Shown here in pieces: positions 58,697 to 64,000 of a DNA stretch of 64,000 nt. A model generated the notes under the pieces. It was not told the DNA's origin. It did not search any database and saw only the letters and a program-made list of their open reading frames with translations. A program made the translations under genes and the position numbers. Numbering within the stretch: position 1 is the stretch's first letter; each line of letters starts with the position of its first letter. Source of the stretch: Campylobacter sp. RM16704 (GTDB taxonomy: Bacteria; Campylobacterota; Campylobacteria; Campylobacterales; Campylobacteraceae); the NCBI RefSeq assembly GCF_000816245.1, contig NZ_CP007769.1, forward strand, positions 404,464 to 468,463, written 5' to 3'.

Positions 58697-60787
58697 ATGA
58701 AAAAATTATGCCTATCAGTTTGTACCATTGGCTTTTTAATTTCTAATGCTATATCGCAAGTTGTAGAATTAGATAGTTCGATCGTTAGTGCTTCGGGATT
58801 TTCTCAAGATATCAAAGAAGCCCCTGCTACTATAAATGTGATTAACAAAAAAGACTTAGAAAGCAAACCTTATAGAGATGTTGCAGAAGCTATTGCGGAT
58901 ATTCCAGGGGTTGATTTGTATGCTAGTAAAGGAAAAACAGGCTCTTATAATATTACTATGAGAGGTATTACTGGATATACTTTGGTTTTGATTGACGGGC
59001 GTCGTCAAGGGATAGGCGGTGAAGTTGGTCCTAATGGTTTTAATGAAATATCAAACTCGTTTTTACCGCCAATTTCTAGCATAGAAAGAATAGAAGTTAT
59101 AAAAGGACCTATGAGTACTTTATATGGTTCTGAAGCTTTGGGTGGTGTTGTAAATATCATCACAAAAAAAGTGAGCAATGAATGGGCAACATCAGTTAGT
59201 TTAGATGGTATTTTTAATGCACATAAAGATTGGGGTAATACTTATGGGACAAGTATATATTCTAGTGGTCCATTGATGAATGATCGTTTGGGACTTACTT
59301 TGCGTTTTAGAGAATTTTATAGAGAGCAATCTAATGTTGAATTTACAAACGGAAGCGGACAAAGGGTTCAAGGAGATCAAGCACAAAGTCCTACAAAAGC
59401 AAATAATTTTAATTTTGGAACTAGATTAAATTATTTAATTAATGATTATAATACTTTAATATTTGATATAGATTTTTCAAGAAATCATTATGATAATAAA
59501 AAAGGTCAATTAGGAACTATTACAAAACCAGGTAGTACGCCAGGTAGTTTAACTGGTGGTTATGCAGATACTATGCAAGTTGATAAATTAGTTACTTATT
59601 TAAGTCATGAGGGTGTTTATGAAAATTTTTCTATTATTTCTACTTTACAATACAATAGAGTGAGTAATGATGGACGCGAGGTTGTAGGACAAGCTACACA
59701 GCCATTCTTAGGAGAAAATAGAGATATAATTGCCGAAGATATTATTTTAGATACAAAATCGGTAATTCCTTTGGGGAAAAATCATATTTTGAGTGTAGGC
59801 GGTGAATATAGACTTGAAAAAATGCAAGATAAAATAGCCAATCCTACTAATTTTGATCAATATTTATTAGCAATTTTTGCAGAGGATGAATATAGTATAA
59901 AAGATGATTTAAGATTTACTTTTGGGGCAAGGTATAATCATCACGAAATTTTTGGAAATAATATTTCTCCAAGGGCTTATTTGGTTTATAACCCTACCAA
60001 TGAACTTACTTTAAAGGGGGGTGTATCTACAGGATTTAGAACACCTTATGCAAATAGATTGATAAATGGAGCTTATAATTATAGTGGTCAAGGTAGATTT
60101 CCTATATATGGAAATCCTAATTTAAAAGAAGAGACATCTTTAAATTATGAATTAGCAGCTATTTATAATAATGACTTATTTTATGTTTCAGCCACTGGAT
60201 TTTTAACAAATTTTAAAGATAAAATTTCCAGTCAAGGATACAGTAGTGGTATTATGATTCCTGGTATCGGTGTTTGTAGTGCTAGTAGATGTTTTAGGGC
60301 AATTAACCATGGCGAAGTTGAGTATAAAGGTATAGAATTTGGAGCAGGAATAAATCCCATTGAAAATTTAAATTTAGATTTTGCTTATACTTATCTTGAT
60401 AGTGAAGTTAAAGATGCACAAGATAGAAGTATTGTAGGTAAACCTGAAGAAGATAGCTTAAAACATAATATCATGTTAAAAGCTGAATATAATATCTTTA
60501 ATAAATTTACCCCTTGGGTAAAGGGAGAGTGGCAAATAGACCGCTATATGGGTGATGCTAATATTGATAGAGAATATTATAAAGATATATTTTTAGCTTC
60601 TATGGGTGTGCGTTATGATATTAATAAAAAATGGAATATTAACGCAGCTATTTATAATCTTTTTGATAAAAGTTTTACTAATGCTTGGGAGTCTTATAGT
60701 GGTAGTAGTGGTGTTAATTGGGTGAATACTTATAACCGCATAGAAGAGGGAAGAAGAATTTATATCTCAATCAATGGTAGTTTTTAA
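58697..60787 (+). CDS. cfrA: TonB-dependent ferric-enterobactin receptor (CfrA type)
   Basis: The 696-residue outer-membrane receptor has a signal peptide (MKKLCLSVCTIGFLISNAIS). The plug domain includes ELDSSIVSASGFSQDIKEAPATINVI and DIPGVDLYASKGKTGSYNITMRG, with PISSIERIEVIKGPMSTLYGSEALGGVVNIITKK (plug consensus). The 22-strand barrel ends GRRIYISINGSF with terminal Phe. Length and sequence match C. jejuni CfrA closely as I remember it. An AAAGGAG ribosome site is upstream. Its stop overlaps the dnaX stop by four bases tail to tail. Substrate is likely enterobactin or related catecholates. Confidence 0.9.
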   Translation: MKKLCLSVCTIGFLISNAISQVVELDSSIVSASGFSQDIKEAPATINVINKKDLESKPYRDVAEAIADIPGVDLYASKGKTGSYNITMRGITGYTLVLIDGRRQGIGGEVGPNGFNEISNSFLPPISSIERIEVIKGPMSTLYGSEALGGVVNIITKKVSNEWATSVSLDGIFNAHKDWGNTYGTSIYSSGPLMNDRLGLTLRFREFYREQSNVEFTNGSGQRVQGDQAQSPTKANNFNFGTRLNYLINDYNTLIFDIDFSRNHYDNKKGQLGTITKPGSTPGSLTGGYADTMQVDKLVTYLSHEGVYENFSIISTLQYNRVSNDGREVVGQATQPFLGENRDIIAEDIILDTKSVIPLGKNHILSVGGEYRLEKMQDKIANPTNFDQYLLAIFAEDEYSIKDDLRFTFGARYNHHEIFGNNISPRAYLVYNPTNELTLKGGVSTGFRTPYANRLINGAYNYSGQGRFPIYGNPNLKEETSLNYELAAIYNNDLFYVSATGFLTNFKDKISSQGYSSGIMIPGIGVCSASRCFRAINHGEVEYKGIEFGAGINPIENLNLDFAYTYLDSEVKDAQDRSIVGKPEEDSLKHNIMLKAEYNIFNKFTPWVKGEWQIDRYMGDANIDREYYKDIFLASMGVRYDINKKWNINAAIYNLFDKSFTNAWESYSGSSGVNWVNTYNRIEEGRRIYISINGSF

Positions 60788-62319
60788 TTTTGTATTGTTG
60801 GAGAACCAAAGAGTTTGTTAAGAGCTTCTTTGGTTTCATCTTTTGGATCATATTTCTTAGCATCTTTTTTAAAATTTTCAAAATGTTCATTTAAATTCGG
60901 AGTATTTTTTGCTTCTTGTTTTATAGGTTCTTTGAATATATTTTGTAATTTTTGTGTATCTATAGTTTCTATTTTTTGAATTTTAATTTGTGTTTTTTCT
61001 CCAAAAAGCTCATGAAGTAGAGTTTTGATTAGTTTAAAACCATTGTTTAAAACTATTCTATCATCATCTTTAGCATGCGAACTAATGCTTAAAATATCAT
61101 CTTCAAAAGAAATAAATTGTGTCGTTTTTTTGAAAACTTCAGCCAAATCATAGTCTCTTTTATATATAGCATTTAAAAGATTTTCATAAGGACTAAACTT
61201 TTCTTCTTTAGGAATTTGTACAGAAAGAATTTCTTGTTGTTTTGGAATTAATATATTATCTTGTTTTGGACTTTTACTATAAATAGCCTCATCAATACTT
61301 TTTAAATAAGTTGCTTCTATAAGCATGAAAGCCATAACACAAAGTACAAAACTATCATCATCACTAGAAATTAACATAGTTTTAGCACGTGAAAGAATCC
61401 TGAAAAATCTTTCATAAATTAACATAGAAAAGAGACTATTTTTAGCAAAAAACGCTTCTTTTAGGTAAAATATCATCTCATCAATGATATTGCTTGCTTC
61501 ATAATCTTCAAATTCTTTTAAAAACTCAAGAACTTTGTCTTTGTTATTAGCTAAGATAGCTTGATAAAATTCTTCAATTTTAGCTGGATCTAAAAAGCCC
61601 AACATAGCTGTGATTTTTTGTGTTTGTATATGGTTTTGACAATATATTATGGCTTGATCTAACAAAGTTAAAGTATCTCTTAAAGATCCATTTCCACTTC
61701 TTGCTATAAGTTTTAAAGCTTCTTTTTCATAGTTGATATTTTCTTTTTCTAAAATCCATTCAAGATGATTTAAGATATCATGAGTGGAAATTTGTTTAAA
61801 TCTAAAATGTTGCGTTCTTGAAAGAACTGTAGCGGGAAGTTTTAAGGGATCTGTTGTTGCTAATATAAATTTTACATAGCTTGGTGGTTCTTCTAATGTT
61901 TTAAGTAAGGCATTTGCAGCTTGTGGGGTAAGCATATGCACTTCATCTATAATAAAAATTTTAAATCTAGCTAAAGATGGCGCGTATTTTACTTGCTCGA
62001 TAAGTTCTTGAATGTCTTCTAAACCTCTATGACTTGCTGCATCCATTTCTATAATGTCTATATTAGATCCATTTAATGAAGATAAGCATTGAGAGCATTC
62101 GCCACATGGATTGGCTCTTGGTCCTTTTTCACATACTAGGGCTCTTGAAAAAATTCTTGCACTTGAAGTTTTTCCACTACCTCGTAATCCTGAAAATAAA
62201 TAAGCATGTGCCAAACGATTGTTTTCAAGAGCATATTTTAAACTTGTAGAAACAGTATTTTGCCCTATGAGTTCATCAAAATTCTTTGGTCTATATTTTA
62301 TAGCAAGTGCTTGAAGCAT
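60784..62319 (-). CDS. dnaX: DNA polymerase III gamma/tau subunit
   Basis: The 511-residue clamp-loader ATPase has Walker A GLRGSGKTS (residues about 44-52), zinc cysteines in CEKGPRANPCGECSQC (about 63-78), DEVHM (Walker B) and TTDPLKLPATVLSRTQHFRF (sensor 1/SRC). Domain III follows, with a short variable C-terminus. Length is typical of epsilon-proteobacterial DnaX; no programmed frameshift site was noticed. It starts two bases after rho ends, so it is transcribed with rho. The stop overlaps the receptor gene end. Confidence 0.95.
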   Translation of the reverse strand: MLQALAIKYRPKNFDELIGQNTVSTSLKYALENNRLAHAYLFSGLRGSGKTSSARIFSRALVCEKGPRANPCGECSQCLSSLNGSNIDIIEMDAASHRGLEDIQELIEQVKYAPSLARFKIFIIDEVHMLTPQAANALLKTLEEPPSYVKFILATTDPLKLPATVLSRTQHFRFKQISTHDILNHLEWILEKENINYEKEALKLIARSGNGSLRDTLTLLDQAIIYCQNHIQTQKITAMLGFLDPAKIEEFYQAILANNKDKVLEFLKEFEDYEASNIIDEMIFYLKEAFFAKNSLFSMLIYERFFRILSRAKTMLISSDDDSFVLCVMAFMLIEATYLKSIDEAIYSKSPKQDNILIPKQQEILSVQIPKEEKFSPYENLLNAIYKRDYDLAEVFKKTTQFISFEDDILSISSHAKDDDRIVLNNGFKLIKTLLHELFGEKTQIKIQKIETIDTQKLQNIFKEPIKQEAKNTPNLNEHFENFKKDAKKYDPKDETKEALNKLFGSPTIQN

Positions 62320-62321
62320 TA

Positions 62322-63620
62322 CTACTCATTCATAATAGATAGCAATTCATCATTGCTTTTGGTTTTTAGCATTTTAGAGTATAAAAATTTTAAAGCTTCT
62401 ATGTCATCCATTTGCGAAATAGCCGATCTAATTGCCCAAATTTTTTGAAGTTTTTCAACTCCTTGGAGTAATTCTTCTTTTCTTGTGCCTGATTTTATGA
62501 TGTTGATTGCAGGATAAATTCTTCTATCTGAAATATTTCTATCAAGAACAATTTCGCTATTTCCTGTGCCTTTAAATTCTTCAAAAATAACTTCATCCAT
62601 TCTTGAACCTGTTTCAATTAGAGCAGTTGCTATAATGGTTAATGAGCCACCATGCTCTATATTTCTAGCAGCTCCAAAAAATCTTTTTGGCTTATGAAGA
62701 GCATTTGCATCAACCCCACCGCTTAAAACTTTTCCACTACTTGGTGTAGCAGTATTATAAGCTCTTGCTAATCTTGTGATAGAATCAAGTAAAATAACCA
62801 CATCTTTACCTGTCTCAACCATTCTTTTTGCTTTTTCTATAACAAGTTCAGCTACTCTAACATGGTTATAAGCAGGTAGATCAAAGGTAGAGCTAAATAC
62901 CTCCCCTTTAACGCATCTTTGCATATCAGTAACTTCTTCTGGACGCTCATCAACTAATAAAACAATCAAATGAGCTTCTGGGTGATTTTTTGCAATAGCA
63001 GTAGCTAATTCTTTCATAAGTTCAGTTTTACCTGTTCTTGGAGGTGCTACAATTAGACTTCTTTGGCCTTTTCCAATAGGCGCAAAAAGATCAAGCATTC
63101 TACCTGTTAGTTTTAAAGGATCGTATTCTAATTTGATTTTTTCAGTTGGGAAGATTGGAGTAAGATTATCAAATAAAGGTCTTTCTCTAGCTTCTTTTAA
63201 CGGAAGATAATTAATCGCTTCTATTTTTAATAAAGCATAGTATTTTTCTTGATCTTTGGGTTCTCTAACTTGTCCTGTTACTATATCTCCAACACGAAGA
63301 GCAAATTTACGAATTTGTGAGTTTGATACATAAGCATCATTTACACTATCACTTAAATTTGAATCCATTCCACGCAAGAAACCATAACCTTCGGGAGAAA
63401 TTTCTAAAATTCCCGTAAAGAGTATAAAACCACCTTTTTTAGTTTGTGCTTTTAGAATCTCAAAAATAAGGTCTTGTCTTCTAAATTCTCTTGGGTTTTC
63501 TATCTCAGCTTCATTAGCTATTTTTATTAAGCTTTCTAAATCAAGCAACTTTAAGTCTTCAATCTTGTAACCTTCTACAGGAATGTGTGTTCTTTGATGT
63601 TGTTTTTTTTCTTTTTCCAT
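62322..63620 (-). CDS. rho: Transcription termination factor Rho
   Basis: The 432-residue hexameric RNA helicase starts with the Rho N-terminal helical domain ([34 protein letters not shown]). The RNA-binding cold-shock domain has [15 protein letters not shown]. The ATPase has [20 protein letters not shown] (Walker A, about residues 180-190) and [15 protein letters not shown] (Walker B and Q-loop). [33 protein letters not shown] is the R-loop region. Partner NusG is also in this window. GAGGA precedes the ATG. Confidence 0.96.
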   Translation of the reverse strand: MEKEKKQHQRTHIPVEGYKIEDLKLLDLESLIKIANEAEIENPREFRRQDLIFEILKAQTKKGGFILFTGILEISPEGYGFLRGMDSNLSDSVNDAYVSNSQIRKFALRVGDIVTGQVREPKDQEKYYALLKIEAINYLPLKEARERPLFDNLTPIFPTEKIKLEYDPLKLTGRMLDLFAPIGKGQRSLIVAPPRTGKTELMKELATAIAKNHPEAHLIVLLVDERPEEVTDMQRCVKGEVFSSTFDLPAYNHVRVAELVIEKAKRMVETGKDVVILLDSITRLARAYNTATPSSGKVLSGGVDANALHKPKRFFGAARNIEHGGSLTIIATALIETGSRMDEVIFEEFKGTGNSEIVLDRNISDRRIYPAINIIKSGTRKEELLQGVEKLQKIWAIRSAISQMDDIEALKFLYSKMLKTKSNDELLSIMNE

Positions 63621-63788
63621 ATATCCTCTAAAATTGTAGAAAATGTAGTATTAAAATGAATATGAGATTTTATTAAAAAAATACTTTCTTGTCAAATTTA
63701 TAAAATTATATGTATGTTTGTATAGTTATTTAATATACTTTTATAAAAAATGATAAAATATTTTGAAATATAAATTTGAAAGTTATAG

Positions 63789-64000
63789 ATGAAATGTAAG
63801 CATTGTCAGTTAAATTTTAAACAAGAACAAATGATTAAAAAAAACGAAAACTATTTTTGTTGTAAAGGTTGTGAGAGTGTTTATGAGATACTACAAGAGA
63901 ATAATTTAGAAGAATTTTATGAAAAACTTGGCAATCAAACTTTAACTCCAGCGACAATAAAACATATTCATAAAAATTATGAAAAATATATTCAAAAGAC
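63789..64000 (+). CDS. Start of CcoI/FixI-type P-type ATPase (cut by window end)
   Basis: The first 70 codons read MKCKHCQLNFKQEQM, then NENYFCCKGCESVYEILQENNLEEFYEKLGNQT. The CxxC at residues 3-6 and the FCCKGC are the cysteine-rich N-terminal metal-binding segment seen in CcoI/FixI copper ATPases that supply cbb3 oxidase; the FCCxGC...YeiL.e..L..FY signature fits. The gene diverges from rho and continues past 64000. C. jejuni has a copper P-ATPase beside rho, supporting this. The catalytic domains are not visible. Confidence 0.75.
   Translation, partial: MKCKHCQLNFKQEQMIKKNENYFCCKGCESVYEILQENNLEEFYEKLGNQTLTPATIKHIHKNYEKYIQK

Overview
The window is AT-rich chromosomal DNA from a thermotolerant Campylobacter. 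Support comes from the 16S/23S rRNA genes, a PorA-type major outer-membrane porin, a CfrA-type enterobactin receptor, futalosine-pathway MqnE, a carboxynorspermidine-route spermidine enzyme and a torA/monohaem cytochrome pair. Gene order differs from what I remember of C. jejuni around porA, fusA and modB. The C. lari group is my best guess, but that is inference. Most of the window is conserved housekeeping sequence.

Layout. 1-6174: gapA (cut by the window edge) diverges from nadD-rsfS and a long TPR protein (TTG start); a DUF1090-like periplasmic protein, a DUF4153 membrane protein and a HIT-like protein follow on the minus strand. 6223-11888: fumC, glmS and a GlnD-shaped protein whose two catalytic centres look destroyed. 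12006-14844: mqnE, a purine permease and a phosphoribosyltransferase. 14905-19741: Tat-exported torA-type reductase, monohaem cytochrome c, a GT-C-like membrane protein and a pseudopilin-like protein. 19970-21945: porA, then yaaA on the opposite strand. 22037-39153: a long translation/transcription block: tRNA-Thr, Tyr, Gly, Thr, tuf, rpmG, tRNA-Trp, secE, nusG, rplK, rplA, rplJ, rplL, rpoB, rpoC, rpsL, rpsG, fusA. It begins with an exact TTGACA-17-TATAAT promoter. 39187-43626: HugZ-like, CorC/HlyC-like, SbmA/BacA-like and PutP-like genes on the minus strand.

43886-49290 is accessory in character. A single-chain DUF262/DUF1524 (GmrSD-like) nuclease overlaps the spermidine-pathway dehydrogenase by four bases, and an orphan modB permease follows. 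Next is a small HTH protein facing away from a three-gene overlapping set: a TM2-domain protein, an unknown soluble protein, and a lipoprotein interrupted at a poly-A tract. 49291-55343 is a complete rRNA operon (16S, tRNA-Ala, tRNA-Ile, 23S, 5S) with boxA and long processing stems. Behind it, 55344-57042 is decayed DNA: about 660 bases with an eightfold excess of G over C, then two genes broken by frameshifts, one of them a DUF411 metal-binding protein. 57081-60787: tonB-exbD-exbB diverging from the enterobactin receptor across Fur-box-like sites. 60784-64000: dnaX and rho on the minus strand, then the start of a CcoI/FixI-type P-ATPase.

The best candidates for something undescribed are the HTH/TM2/unknown/lipoprotein cluster, the nuclease coupled to a polyamine gene, the catalytically dead GlnD-like protein, and the strand-asymmetric decay zone behind the rRNA operon. 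None is proven to be a new system from sequence alone.
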